Shown: positions 37,514 through 47,853, counted from the stretch's first letter. The stretch is DNA of 64,000 nt from Paenibacillus sp. PL2-23 (GCF_040834005.1 NZ_CP162129.1:1884001-1948000); one strand, 5' to 3'. The notes: generated by a model not told the origin, from the letters alone. A program made the numbers and translations.

Positions 37514-40500
37514 ATGTTTGGATTTAAAATGCTGAAATTGCTGAAAAGAGCATTATCGGTTTTTATAGCGACGTGTGTGTGCATTAGCTTAATCTCATCG
37601 ACTAGCGGTTACACATATGCAAACACATCTCAGGAGTTGAATGGTGTGGCAGACGCATCTGTGAAGGTGTTATTTGATGAAAGCTATGCGAATGTAGCGG
37701 GCCAACTATCAAGTGACTGGAAAACAAAAAATAATATAAGCTATACAGAAAATTATATGGAACTGTACCGTAATGATGGGAATAGCAAAACGATTTCTTT
37801 AGAAAGACTATTTAGTAATGACGCAACAGGAGTTGTCACAATTGAGTTGGAATTTGCTAATAGCAGTACAGATGGTGGTAAAGGAAGAGCCCAATTTAAT
37901 CTTGCAGCAAAGAGTGCAGAAGGAACCGTTAGCAATGTTTTATCTTTTCAACATCAAGATAATTTGGTAAATGTAAAAAATGTCGATAAGTATGAGACAC
38001 TTAAAACTGTGGCGGTTGGGGAGAAGGCTACGGCTAAGATTGTTGTAGATACAGTTGAAGATAAAATATATGTTGGCATCAATGGTGATGAACTAAAGGA
38101 ATATCCTCTTGTGAATGCTATGGATATGCAACAGGTTTATTCAATGTACTGGATTTTAGCTGATAAGACTAAATTTGATGTAGGTATCAGATTGTACTCA
38201 ATGAAAGCATCAGTACCTACAACAGAGGAATTAAAAATACAATCTGATTTAGATGAGATTACTATAGAAAATATGTGGGGGATAAAAGACAACTTTATAG
38301 TACCCTTGAAAGGAACGAGGGATACGGCATTTAGTTGGACTTCTGATAATACAGCAGCAGCTGTTAACAATGAGACAGGACAAGTAACTATTACCCGTAC
38401 AGAGCTTAATCAAAAGGCTACATTAATTGTAGCTGGAACTCTTAATGGAAAGAGTGCAGTGAAAGAATTTGATATAACAATTATTGGTGAAGATACACCA
38501 ATAGGAGATGGAAATAGCTTAGTTTATTTAAACGAAGAAAGGTTAAACCTAGCTAAAAACGAAATTGAATTAAATAATCCTACCTATAAAGAAGCTTTTG
38601 ATGCTTTGATTCTTGAGGCAGATGTAGAGCTGGCAAAGGAGATTGATCCTGTAACGAATAAAACGCTCTTACCGGCAAGTGGTGACATCCATGATTACTA
38701 TAGTATATCACCTTACCACTGGCCAGATCCCACGAAAGAGAATGGACTGCCATGGATTTATAAAGATGGTCAATTCAATCCAATAGCTGCAGGTCCTGAA
38801 ACTGATTGGAAGCGGTTGAGAGAAATGTTTACATCATTGGATACATTGACATTGGCGTATTATTTCACAGAAGATCAAAAATATATAAATAAGGCCAAAG
38901 AAATTGTTCAGGTTTGGTTTATTAATGAAGAAACGAAAGTGAATCCTAATGTGAACTTTGGTCAAGCTATACCAGGTAAAGTAAGTGGAACCATGTTTGG
39001 TATTATTGAATGGACTATTATCGGAAACGTTATTACAACCGTTCAAATGTTGGTGAAAAACAATCTGTTGGCTGAGAGTGAGCTGGCAGCAATGAACGAT
39101 TGGTTTAATGAGTATTTAAATTGGTTGAGAACAAGTGAGTTTGGAATTGGAGCAAGTACTAGAACAAATAATCATGCTACTAACTATGATTATCAAGTTG
39201 CAGGTCTTATGATTTATCTAGGAAAAGTGAATGAAGCTGAAGCATTGATAAAAGATACTATGATAAAACGTATAGAAACACATATTGCGCCTGATGGCAG
39301 CCAACCGGAAGAATTAAAAAGAACAAAATCAGTTAGTTACACGGTTAATAACTTATGGGCATTAGCCAGGCTTGCTGACTTGAGCCGTCGCTTCACAAAT
39401 GTTGACTTATGGTCATATAAAACGGAAGAAGGTGTGAGCCTGAAAAGTGGGTATGATTTCGTAATACCGTACATCTTGGGAGAAAAAGAATGGACATGGC
39501 AACAAATTACAGGTGGTGGAGTTGAAGCTTCATTAAAGGACTGGGCATTACCGATGTTTAGTAGAAGTGAATTGATGTTAGGTGAAGATATCCTTCCTGC
39601 TGGACTTAATGGATATCACGAATTTAACTACAGGGATATACTGGCGTATGCACCTTTAGATATCAATAAAGATAAGGTTCCAAACGAGAAGAGCTTGACT
39701 TATTTAAATGAAGAAAGGTTAAGCCTAGCTAAAAACGAAATTGAATTAAACAATCCTACCTATAAAGAAGCTTTTGAAGCTTTGATTCTTGAGGCAGATG
39801 TAGAGCTGGCAAAGGAGATTGACCCTGTAACGAATAAAACACTTATACCAGCAAGTGGTGATATCCATGATTACTATAGTATTGCACCATACTGGTGGCC
39901 AAACCCAGATACAGAAAACGGTATGCCATGGATTCATAAAGACGGACTAGTTAATCCTATGACCAGAGGTTCGGTCTCTGATTACACACGCTTGCGAGAA
40001 ATGTTTACATCATTGGATACATTGACATTGGCGTATTATTTCACAGAAGATCAAAAATATATAAATAAGGCCAAAGAAATTGTTCAGGTTTGGTTTATTA
40101 ATGAAGAAACGAAAGTGAATCCTAATGTGAACTTTGGTCAAGCTATACCAGGTAAAGTAAGTGGAACCATGTTTGGTATTATTGAATGGACTATTATCGG
40201 AAACGTTATTACAACCGTTCAAATGTTGGTGAAAAACAATCTGTTGGCTGAGAGTGAGCTGGCAGCAATGAACGATTGGTTTAATGAGTATTTAAATTGG
40301 TTGAGAACAAGTGAGTTTGGAATTGGAGCAAGTACTAGAACAAATAATCATGCTACTAACTATGATTATCAAGTTGCAGGTCTTATGATTTATCTAGGAA
40401 AAGTGAATGAAGCTGAAGCATTGATAAAAGATACTATGATAAAACGTATAGAAACACATATTGCGCCTGATGGCAGCCAACCAGAAGAGTTAAGAAGAAC

Positions 40501-42469
40501 AAAATCAGTTAGCTACACGGTGAATAACTTGTGGGCATTAGCCAGGCTTGCTGACTTGAGCCGTCGCTTCACAAATGTTGACTTATGGTCATATAAAACG
40601 GAAGAAGGTGTGAGCCTGAAAAGTGGGTATGATTTCGTAATACCGTACATCTTGGGAGAAAAAGAATGGACATGGCAACAAATCACAGGTGGTGGAGTTG
40701 AAGCTTCATTAAAGGACTGGGCATTACCGATGTTTAGTAGAAGTGAATTGATGTTAGATGAAGATATCCTTCCTGCTGGACTTAATGGATATCACGAATT
40801 TAGCTACAGGGATATACTAGTTTATGCACCACTAGATTACGTGGTACCAACCTACGATATAGCTACCATAACGGATCAAACCGCAACAGCGCTAACTCAA
40901 GGTTACCAATCAGGTTCGCAGGAGAGTATCACTATCCAAGTTTATAACAACGGTACCGGAAATTTAGCGAATCTTAAAACAGCCGTTACCGGCACTGATT
41001 TTGTAATCACGCAGCCTAGTGAGACGTTAAATAGCGGCGCGACTACCACTTTTATGGTGAGAGCAAAGGATAACTTATCGGCAGGAACTTACACCGAAAC
41101 GATTACGATATCAGCGGATAATTTGACGAATGTGGCATTTAGGATTACACAAGTCGTGAACTTGCCGAATGCTCCAGCCTTTCCTCTGCAACCTTTATCA
41201 TCTACAGAAGATCATCAAACTAATGTTGAGGTACTAGTTAACGGAAAAATAGTAAATATAGGTATTGCTACGATCGAAAAAGTTGATGGGCAACGTGTAA
41301 CAACGGTTGTAGTGGATGAGGAAAAATTGCAAAAACGCCTTGAAGCAGAAGGGGAGCGGGCAATCCTTGTGATTCCGGTTGAAACAGAAAGTGAAGTTGT
41401 TATCGGAGAATTAAATGGGCGCTTGATTAAAAATATGGAGTCCAAGCAAGCAGTAGTAGAAGTTCGTACTGAAAATGCTGCATATACGCTGCCAGCGCAG
41501 CAAATAAATATTAAGGCCATCTCGGAGCGATTTGGAATGCAGGTGGCTTTGGAAGATATCAAGGTTAAAATAGAAATTGCAATGCCTACAGACGGTATTG
41601 TTCAAGTGGTTGGAGATGCGGCATCTAAAAGCGGATTCACTATTGTAGCGCCGCCTGTAAATTTCAAAGTATATGCCGTTTACAATGACCGTACAGAGGA
41701 AATTTCGAAGTTCAATTCTTATGTGGAACGCACCATTGCGATTCCGGAAGGAATCGATCCCAATCAAATAATGACAGGTGTGGTTGTTGAACCGGATGGG
41801 TCGGTTCGTCATGTGCCTACCAAGTTCATTAGCATTGATAGCAAGTCATACGCTCAAATTAAGAGTTTGACGAATAGCACATACTCTGTTGTATCACACC
41901 CGCGAGGATTTAAGGATGTAAAGAGCCACTGGGCGATGGATGCAATTAATAATATGGGCTCTCGTATGATTATTCAAGGAACAGGAAACGAAATGTTCAG
42001 CCCTAACAGAGATATCACTCGAGCCGAGTTTGTAGCAATCATTGTAAGAAGTTTGGGTTTGAAGCAAGAGAATGGAACAGACACATTCTCAGATGTGAAG
42101 ACAACAGATTGGTACAGTAGTGCCATAAACACAGCTTATTCGTACAACCTAATCAATGGATTTGAAGATGAAACTTTTCGTCCAAATGACAGGATTACAC
42201 GAGAACAAGCGATTGTCATTATTTCAAGAGCAATGTTGATGACAGATTTGAAAGCTGAAACTCCTACACAATCAACTAATACAATTCTTAGTCCGTTTCA
42301 AGATGCCTCAGATGCATCCACATGGGCAATAATTGGCATTGCAGATAGCGTGCAAGCTAATATTATTTCGGGAAAAAGCAATATGAAGCTTGCGCCAAAG
42401 GATTATATGACAAGAGCCGAGGTTGCAACAATTGTTGAGCGATTACTCCAAGAATCAGAACTGATTTGA
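37514..42469 (+). CDS. SLH-anchored polysaccharide lyase with two alginate_lyase-type domains
   Basis: 1651 residues; GGGAGGGAA precedes the ATG. Order: signal peptide (about 1-37, ending YTYA), a beta-sandwich domain (45-235), an aBig_2-type Ig domain (240-325), lyase domain 1 (335-715), lyase domain 2 (727-1107), an Ig-like domain (1111-1217), a stalk region (1233-1464) and three SLH domains (1465-1650; TRAEF, TREQA, TRAEV). The lyase domains resemble PF05426 (PL5/PL38 enzymes): HDYYS(I)xPYxWP near the start and TNNHATNYDYQ with His554 and His946. By analogy they cleave uronic-acid polysaccharide by beta-elimination outside the cell, giving the substrate of the GH88 enzyme. This is the only clearly exported enzyme here. 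Visibly AT-rich relative to the preceding gene. Confidence 0.85.
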   Translation: MFGFKMLKLLKRALSVFIATCVCISLISSTSGYTYANTSQELNGVADASVKVLFDESYANVAGQLSSDWKTKNNISYTENYMELYRNDGNSKTISLERLFSNDATGVVTIELEFANSSTDGGKGRAQFNLAAKSAEGTVSNVLSFQHQDNLVNVKNVDKYETLKTVAVGEKATAKIVVDTVEDKIYVGINGDELKEYPLVNAMDMQQVYSMYWILADKTKFDVGIRLYSMKASVPTTEELKIQSDLDEITIENMWGIKDNFIVPLKGTRDTAFSWTSDNTAAAVNNETGQVTITRTELNQKATLIVAGTLNGKSAVKEFDITIIGEDTPIGDGNSLVYLNEERLNLAKNEIELNNPTYKEAFDALILEADVELAKEIDPVTNKTLLPASGDIHDYYSISPYHWPDPTKENGLPWIYKDGQFNPIAAGPETDWKRLREMFTSLDTLTLAYYFTEDQKYINKAKEIVQVWFINEETKVNPNVNFGQAIPGKVSGTMFGIIEWTIIGNVITTVQMLVKNNLLAESELAAMNDWFNEYLNWLRTSEFGIGASTRTNNHATNYDYQVAGLMIYLGKVNEAEALIKDTMIKRIETHIAPDGSQPEELKRTKSVSYTVNNLWALARLADLSRRFTNVDLWSYKTEEGVSLKSGYDFVIPYILGEKEWTWQQITGGGVEASLKDWALPMFSRSELMLGEDILPAGLNGYHEFNYRDILAYAPLDINKDKVPNEKSLTYLNEERLSLAKNEIELNNPTYKEAFEALILEADVELAKEIDPVTNKTLIPASGDIHDYYSIAPYWWPNPDTENGMPWIHKDGLVNPMTRGSVSDYTRLREMFTSLDTLTLAYYFTEDQKYINKAKEIVQVWFINEETKVNPNVNFGQAIPGKVSGTMFGIIEWTIIGNVITTVQMLVKNNLLAESELAAMNDWFNEYLNWLRTSEFGIGASTRTNNHATNYDYQVAGLMIYLGKVNEAEALIKDTMIKRIETHIAPDGSQPEELRRTKSVSYTVNNLWALARLADLSRRFTNVDLWSYKTEEGVSLKSGYDFVIPYILGEKEWTWQQITGGGVEASLKDWALPMFSRSELMLDEDILPAGLNGYHEFSYRDILVYAPLDYVVPTYDIATITDQTATALTQGYQSGSQESITIQVYNNGTGNLANLKTAVTGTDFVITQPSETLNSGATTTFMVRAKDNLSAGTYTETITISADNLTNVAFRITQVVNLPNAPAFPLQPLSSTEDHQTNVEVLVNGKIVNIGIATIEKVDGQRVTTVVVDEEKLQKRLEAEGERAILVIPVETESEVVIGELNGRLIKNMESKQAVVEVRTENAAYTLPAQQINIKAISERFGMQVALEDIKVKIEIAMPTDGIVQVVGDAASKSGFTIVAPPVNFKVYAVYNDRTEEISKFNSYVERTIAIPEGIDPNQIMTGVVVEPDGSVRHVPTKFISIDSKSYAQIKSLTNSTYSVVSHPRGFKDVKSHWAMDAINNMGSRMIIQGTGNEMFSPNRDITRAEFVAIIVRSLGLKQENGTDTFSDVKTTDWYSSAINTAYSYNLINGFEDETFRPNDRITREQAIVIISRAMLMTDLKAETPTQSTNTILSPFQDASDASTWAIIGIADSVQANIISGKSNMKLAPKDYMTRAEVATIVERLLQESELI
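38517..40836 (+). repeat. Tandem 1176-bp in-gene duplication of the lyase domain
   Basis: Unit 1 (about 38517-39660) and unit 2 (about 39693-40836) are offset by 1176 bp (392 codons). From 38821 to about 39307 the DNA appears identical to 39997 to about 40483, and the rest up to the unit ends has only scattered changes. A block of about 100 bp at 38716-38820 versus 39892-39996 is much more diverged (PYHWPDPTKENGLPWIYKD versus PYWWPNPDTENGMPWIHKD and beyond). Confidence 0.93.
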
Positions 42470-42545
42470 TTTAAATCATGTACAAAACGGGGCGTCATAT
42501 CGTAGCTTCATTGATACTGCCGCCATTCAGTTTACGGTTGAGAGT

Positions 42546-42578
42546 GAGCCCTCGGAATAAATCCGAGGGCTCTATTTT
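42546..42578 (+). terminator. Terminator of the lyase operon
   Basis: GAGCCCTCGGA, loop ATAAA, TCCGAGGGCTC, then TATTTT: perfect 11-bp stem with T-rich tail. Confidence 0.88.
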
Positions 42579-42639
42579 AATCGCTGCAAAAGTTCCACGC
42601 TCGGATACTCCGTATCAAGAGCTCTGAAGTCGCAATCGT

Positions 42640-43542
42640 TTAAAAATAGGGGGTGCTGTATATTTTTCGAAAATGTACAGGTGACACCCCTGTTTTTTTC
42701 TTGAATAAGAAGCCAAAATAAGCACCGCTTCCAAATCCGCAAAGCATAGCAACATCTAGAATGCTGGCATCAGTAGTGAGCAGCATTCTTTTTGCTTTCT
42801 CCAATCTTAATTCAACAATATAATCATTAGGCGTTTGTTGCATCGCTTTAGTGAAGATAGAGTGGAAATAAGAAGGGCTTAGCCCAGCAATTTGAGCTAA
42901 TTTCGCTAAATTCCATTGCTCGTCCAGATTGTTTTTAATATAAGCTATTGTGTTCGCAATCGTTTTGGAATGAGCCGAGGATGGGACATCTTGATTTGAG
43001 TTTTGAGCAATATGATCCATGTACAACTGATGAATGATTTGAAGGACGATAGATTTCATTAGCAAGTGGGATCCAGCGTTTTGTTTAATAAATTCATTGG
43101 CAATACACTCAAACCAGTATTCATACCTTTTCGGAAATGGAGGGCTGATTATCGTTGGAATGGAGTCAAGCAATGGATTAACATAATAGGGCTGATACAC
43201 CTCTTGCATTTCTCCAACGGTGTATTCGTCATCCCTTTTGTCTGTACTATTTAACATGTCGAACACGACCAAGTGGCATGCATAAGGCATTATAGATTGG
43301 TTGAGATCCCTTGGTCGTCTAAATACAATGTCATTTTTTTTAACAGGGTAAAGGGTGCCGTTCAACTCGATAGCCCCTTCACTTGCCGTATAAAATTCCA
43401 GCTCATAATCGTAAACAAATCTATTTTTCAAACGAGAAGCCTTCTCGCGTTGTGTGCCATTAAAATAAATGGCTGTAAGTATTCGGGGGTTTATTTGTTC
43501 AGTTGAAATATGATGATGAATGGTTTTCATACATGAAGTCAT
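42640..43542 (-). CDS. AraC-family regulator
   Basis: About 300 residues; GGGAGAGGG precedes the first ATG closely, and an ATG four codons later (43530) is an equally possible start. N-terminal cupin-like sensor (YTASEGAIELNGTLYPVKKNDIVFRRP) and C-terminal double helix-turn-helix (LAKLAQIAGLSPSYFHSIFTKA; ILDVAMLCGFGSGAYFGFLFKKK). Divergent from the GH3 gene, which it probably controls. Confidence 0.9.
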   Translation of the reverse strand: MTSCMKTIHHHISTEQINPRILTAIYFNGTQREKASRLKNRFVYDYELEFYTASEGAIELNGTLYPVKKNDIVFRRPRDLNQSIMPYACHLVVFDMLNSTDKRDDEYTVGEMQEVYQPYYVNPLLDSIPTIISPPFPKRYEYWFECIANEFIKQNAGSHLLMKSIVLQIIHQLYMDHIAQNSNQDVPSSAHSKTIANTIAYIKNNLDEQWNLAKLAQIAGLSPSYFHSIFTKAMQQTPNDYIVELRLEKAKRMLLTTDASILDVAMLCGFGSGAYFGFLFKKKTGVSPVHFRKIYSTPYF

Positions 43543-43650
43543 CCCTCTCCCGTCTCACTTCATTGACTAAGATAATAATAATATTTCTATAATCAGTATA
43601 AGATATCAAATGAAAAAATATAATGCCTAAGTTAATATTCTAAATGAGAT

Positions 43651-43663
43651 CATGAATTTCATG
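43651..43663. promoter_or_regulatory. Palindrome upstream of GH3
   Basis: CATGAA-T-TTCATG is a perfect 6-bp inverted repeat around one base, 34 bp before the GH3 start. A possible operator in the divergent AraC/GH3 promoter region, otherwise AT-rich. Confidence 0.35.
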
Positions 43664-43696
43664 AAGTAAGATTTATATATTAGGAGGCGCAATTAG

Positions 43697-45964
43697 ATGG
43701 AAGCATACAAAAACTCATCTCTGCCTATTGAAGCGCGAGTTGAAGATTTAATAGCTAGAATGACCTTAAAGGAAAAAGTGGCCCAAACTCTTTCTTTAGG
43801 AAAAGTTTCCGAAGCATTTGAAGAACGTTTATTGAGTGACAATGGAGCCGGTGAGCTGCCTTTTGAAGAAGACATTTTTCAGCATGGGGCCGGTGCTATT
43901 CAAATGCCCTTCAAAGGGGATACAATTGCTACAAGAATAAAAAAGCTAAATGCAATGCAAAACTATTTTGTTAATCAAACCCGTCTAGGTATTCCAGTGA
44001 TGGCTCAAGAAGAATGCCTTCATGGACATTTGGCTAAAGAAGCTACATGTTTTCCCGTCCCCATTGCGATGGCTAGTACATGGGATACGGAGCTAGTTGA
44101 ACGTGTATTTAGTGCAATAGGCAAGGAGGCCAGGGCTAGAGGAGGACATGAAGCGCATACACCTGTACTTGATCTTGCGAGAGACCCGCGATGGGGAAGA
44201 ACAGAAGAAACCTATGGAGAAGATACGTTTCTAGTAACACGTATGGGAGTAGCAGCTGTGAAGGGGCTTCAAAAACATGTGATTGCAGCTCCGAAGCATT
44301 TTGCAGGATATGCGCAGTCAGACGGAGGGCGGAATTTTGCGCCAAGTCATATACCGCCTAGAATGCTCAGGGATCAAATATTGCCGCCGTTTAAAGCCGT
44401 GGTTGAAGAGGCTGGCGCATTAGGAATGATGCCTTCGCATAATGAAATTGATGGTGTGCCTTGCCACAGCAGCAGATATCTGCTCACAGAGCTGCTGCGA
44501 GAGGAATGGGGATTTCAAGGTATTGTTGTTTCCGATTATTCGGATAGTTCAAGACTTGATGTTTTATTTCATATTGTTAACAACCAAACAGAGGCTGCAG
44601 TAAAGGCCTTATATGCCGGATTAGATATGGACCTGCCGGGCGGCGCGTGTTATATACATCTCATCGAGGCTATAACGGAGAAGCCTGAATTGGAGGAATT
44701 ATTAGATCTTGCAGTTGCTAGAATTTTGCGATTGAAATTCCAATTGGGATTATTTGAAAACCCTTATGCAGACACGGAACACGCACAGCAGATTATTAAT
44801 TGTCCCGAACATAGGAGTATAGCAAAGGAAGCGGCAGATAAAGCCATTACATTGCTTAAAAATGAAGGCGGTCTATTGCCGTTAAATAAGAACAAAATTA
44901 AAAAGCTAGCTGTTATTGGCCCCAATGCGGACCCCGTCTGTACAGGTACCTATAGCACCATTCCTAACAAAGGCATTAGTGTACTTAAAGGTATTGAGCA
45001 GAAATTCCAAGGTGAAATGGAAATTGTTTATGCTCACGGCTGTAAGATAACCTATGAAACGGATATTAGCGGCGAAAGTGAGCTTGATAAACGGGTTCAC
45101 AATCCGCAATTGTGCACCATGGAGGACAACCATCACTTGCTTGAAGAGGCGGTTAAAGCTGCTCAAGACTGTGATGTAGCTGTAGTTTGTGTAGGAGGTA
45201 ATACCTTAACGAGCAGAGAGGCTATCTTTGTCGGAGACGATCGAGGAGATCGAGCTGATTTGAATTTAGCTGGAGACCAAAACGAATTAATAAGAAGAAT
45301 TGTTGAAACGGGCACGCCTACTGTTGTTGTTCTTCTTAATGGAACTCCGTTGTCCATTAACTATGTAGCTGAACAGGTACCCGCCATTTTGGAGGGATGG
45401 TATCTTGGGGAAGAGACTGGCAATGCTATAGCTGACGTATTGTTTGGTCATGTGAATCCAAGCGGCAAATTACCTATTACTTTCCCTCGTTCAGTTGGAC
45501 AATTACCTGTATATTATTCTCAAAAACCTACGGGGCTTTTCAAAAAGTACTTGTTTGACCAAAAAGACGGCCCATTGTTCGCTTTTGGTACGGGCCTAAG
45601 CTATACTACATTTCAATACAGCAATCCCACCCTCACAGCTAACCACATCACATCATCAAATTCTACAGCTGTAGCTGTAGATGTAACCAACACTGGAGAG
45701 CTAGCAGGAGACGAAATCGTTCAAATGTATATAACGGATTTGGTTAGTTCCGTAACTAGACCGAATAAGGAGCTGAAAGGCTTTAAACGAATTTCACTTC
45801 AACCTGGTGAAACAAAAACCGTAACGTTTGAGATCGAGCCCTCTATGCTTAGTTTTACAAATGAAGCGTTCGAAACTGTTGTAGAACCGGGCGAATTCAA
45901 GATTATGGTAGGAACAAGCTCAGAACAATACCAAACACTTATTTTAAATGTGGTAAAGGGTTAG
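43697..45964 (+). CDS. GH3 beta-glycosidase (glucosidase/xylosidase type)
   Basis: 755 residues; TAGGAGG precedes the ATG. N-terminal TIM barrel with DLARDPRWGRTEETYGEDTFL and KHFAGY; the nucleophile is Asp280 in GIVVSDYSD. The alpha/beta sandwich domain and a C-terminal FN3-like domain (DEIVQMYITDLVSSVTRPNKELKGF) complete the usual three-domain form. No signal peptide: cytoplasmic exo-cleavage of beta-linked glucose, xylose or similar. In an ulvan-type scheme xylose would be a natural target, but that is inference. Confidence 0.93.
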   Translation: MEAYKNSSLPIEARVEDLIARMTLKEKVAQTLSLGKVSEAFEERLLSDNGAGELPFEEDIFQHGAGAIQMPFKGDTIATRIKKLNAMQNYFVNQTRLGIPVMAQEECLHGHLAKEATCFPVPIAMASTWDTELVERVFSAIGKEARARGGHEAHTPVLDLARDPRWGRTEETYGEDTFLVTRMGVAAVKGLQKHVIAAPKHFAGYAQSDGGRNFAPSHIPPRMLRDQILPPFKAVVEEAGALGMMPSHNEIDGVPCHSSRYLLTELLREEWGFQGIVVSDYSDSSRLDVLFHIVNNQTEAAVKALYAGLDMDLPGGACYIHLIEAITEKPELEELLDLAVARILRLKFQLGLFENPYADTEHAQQIINCPEHRSIAKEAADKAITLLKNEGGLLPLNKNKIKKLAVIGPNADPVCTGTYSTIPNKGISVLKGIEQKFQGEMEIVYAHGCKITYETDISGESELDKRVHNPQLCTMEDNHHLLEEAVKAAQDCDVAVVCVGGNTLTSREAIFVGDDRGDRADLNLAGDQNELIRRIVETGTPTVVVLLNGTPLSINYVAEQVPAILEGWYLGEETGNAIADVLFGHVNPSGKLPITFPRSVGQLPVYYSQKPTGLFKKYLFDQKDGPLFAFGTGLSYTTFQYSNPTLTANHITSSNSTAVAVDVTNTGELAGDEIVQMYITDLVSSVTRPNKELKGFKRISLQPGETKTVTFEIEPSMLSFTNEAFETVVEPGEFKIMVGTSSEQYQTLILNVVKG

Positions 45965-45994
45965 AATAAGCTTAATAGTGAGTCTTAGCAAGAC

Positions 45995-46033
45995 ATGTCA
46001 AAAAATCCACTTCTACAGTGGATTTTTTGACAT
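45995..46033. terminator. Perfect 17-bp bidirectional-type terminator
   Basis: ATGTCAAAAAATCCACT (45995-46011) pairs perfectly with AGTGGATTTTTTGACAT (46017-46033). The T run lies inside the descending arm. It separates GH3 from the two-component system and supports placing the kinase start at 46065, not further upstream. Confidence 0.8.
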
Positions 46034-46064
46034 TCATCTATATGGTGCAATGGAGGCAGGCGCT

Positions 46065-47837
46065 ATGAATACAAAGCAACTAAAAATTTATAATATTCTA
46101 ACCAAGCTTGGTTTGACGAGAACAAGAGTTCAATTATTTATGTGCTTTGTTTTTATAATGATATTAATTCTTTGGATAGCTGGATGGTTGACCTATCATA
46201 CTACCCTGCCCATCATTGAGAGGAATACCGTTAGAATAGTGGAGAACAGTGCTGCGCAAACTCAGAAGCATGTGGAAGCATTATTTGGAGAAACGAATAC
46301 GATATCATTGCAATTTACTATGGATTCTAGAGTGCAGGACATTCTTGAACAAGCTAGCCAAAACGCCGAAATCGGCATTTCAGACAAATTAAATGTAAGA
46401 CCCATTATTATTGAATACACAGCATTTTCCCAAAATATTCATTCTATCGATATCTACTCGGAGAAAGGATCGTTATATCCCGTTGAATCGCTTGCACTCC
46501 AGGCTCGAATAGGTAGTACCGCTTACAATCAATTAAAGCAAAGCGCAGGAGAGGCCATCTGGCTTGGAGCAGATCCCCTAGACTCCAATTATTTGTTGTC
46601 TGTCAGAAGGATTAGATTACAGCATAATGGCCAGTTTGCTGGATACCTGGTTGTTCGCACATTCAATACCGTGCTAACGCAGGTTCGTACGGAGCAATCA
46701 TCTGAAGAGCTATTGCTCCTCTTCGATCAGCAAGATAGATTAGTGTATACGTCGATGGAACCCATCTCATCCATCGAAATGGAGGATCTTAAGGGGAAGG
46801 AAACTGTACTTATTCGAAATCGAAGCTACAAGCCTGTAATTAAATCTTCGAATATGACAGGCTGGAGCTTGGTCATTCTTACACCTATGGATCAAATTAC
46901 TGCTGCGATACATGCGCTTAAGAAATCATTGTTATGGTCAGGTTTAGTGACAGGGGTGCTGCTGATTATCCTTTCACTGATTCTTTCATCTAAGATGATT
47001 CAATCACTTTATAGTATAAGGAAAATTATGCACAAAGCAAGAAACGGAAAGCCAATGATTAACGACAAGATCTATTTCAACAAAGAAGTCAATGAATTAA
47101 ATCAATCATACAACAAGATGGCTGCAGATATTGATCAGTTAATTCATACCGTATATGAAAAGGAAATTTACAGAAGTCAATCAGAGCTAAAAGCGTTACA
47201 TGCTCAAATTCATCCACATTTTTTGTACAACACGCTTGAAGTTATAAATTGGATGTTAAGAGAAAAAGGACAAGACGATTCGGCTGACATTATTGTAGAT
47301 TTGTCACAGCTGTTTAGATATTCAATAAAAGCGCCAGAATGGGTTGCTTTAAAAGATGAGGTAGATCACCTTCGAAGCTATTTGAGAATTATGCAGTTAC
47401 GCATTAAAAGGCTGGAATTCAATCTTATTCAAGATCCAGAGGTATCAGAATGCATCATTCCAAAGCTAATATTGCAGCCCATTATAGAAAACGCAATAAA
47501 ATATGGTATTGAACCCATGCGTAAGCAAAGTATTCTGACCATAATCATTGAAAAACAAAATGCTGAACTCAAGGAAGATGCAGAGCCAGAGGAACTTCTT
47601 GTTATAAAAATTCATGATAACGGCAAGGGAATAAACGAGGATAAATTAGCACAGATCCGATCAAGCTTATATGCTACCAACATCAATTTGTTTAATGGTG
47701 AATCGGGAATTGGCTTAACAAATGTTCATCATCGATTGCAGTCGCTTTATGGGCATCGATATGGCTTGGAAATCAATAGTAAAGCGGATGAGGGAACTTG
47801 TGTCTCCATTGTAATGCCGTTAATTAAATTTAAATGA
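46065..47837 (+). CDS. YesM-like sensor histidine kinase, system B
   Basis: 590 residues; start at 46065 (GGAGG 8 nt upstream), because the longer frame from 45978 runs through the terminator hairpin. Membrane segments at about 18-42 and 290-312, with an extracytoplasmic sensor between. HAMP-like linker, then LHAQIHPHFLYNTLEVIN with His385, ILQPIIENAIKYG and IHDNGKGIN. Followed at 16 bp by its response regulator. Probably senses a sugar for transporter system 3. Confidence 0.92.
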   Translation: MNTKQLKIYNILTKLGLTRTRVQLFMCFVFIMILILWIAGWLTYHTTLPIIERNTVRIVENSAAQTQKHVEALFGETNTISLQFTMDSRVQDILEQASQNAEIGISDKLNVRPIIIEYTAFSQNIHSIDIYSEKGSLYPVESLALQARIGSTAYNQLKQSAGEAIWLGADPLDSNYLLSVRRIRLQHNGQFAGYLVVRTFNTVLTQVRTEQSSEELLLLFDQQDRLVYTSMEPISSIEMEDLKGKETVLIRNRSYKPVIKSSNMTGWSLVILTPMDQITAAIHALKKSLLWSGLVTGVLLIILSLILSSKMIQSLYSIRKIMHKARNGKPMINDKIYFNKEVNELNQSYNKMAADIDQLIHTVYEKEIYRSQSELKALHAQIHPHFLYNTLEVINWMLREKGQDDSADIIVDLSQLFRYSIKAPEWVALKDEVDHLRSYLRIMQLRIKRLEFNLIQDPEVSECIIPKLILQPIIENAIKYGIEPMRKQSILTIIIEKQNAELKEDAEPEELLVIKIHDNGKGINEDKLAQIRSSLYATNINLFNGESGIGLTNVHHRLQSLYGHRYGLEINSKADEGTCVSIVMPLIKFK

Positions 47838-47853
47838 ATAAGGTGAGGGTTAC

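Noticed and set aside
38517..40836. Two large direct repeats as insertion sequences
   Set aside because: They are in frame within one coding sequence and encode a lyase domain; no transposase or terminal inverted repeats.
45978..46064. Longer N-terminus for the system B kinase
   Set aside because: It would translate a perfect 17-bp terminator hairpin; a GGAGG site supports the ATG at 46065.
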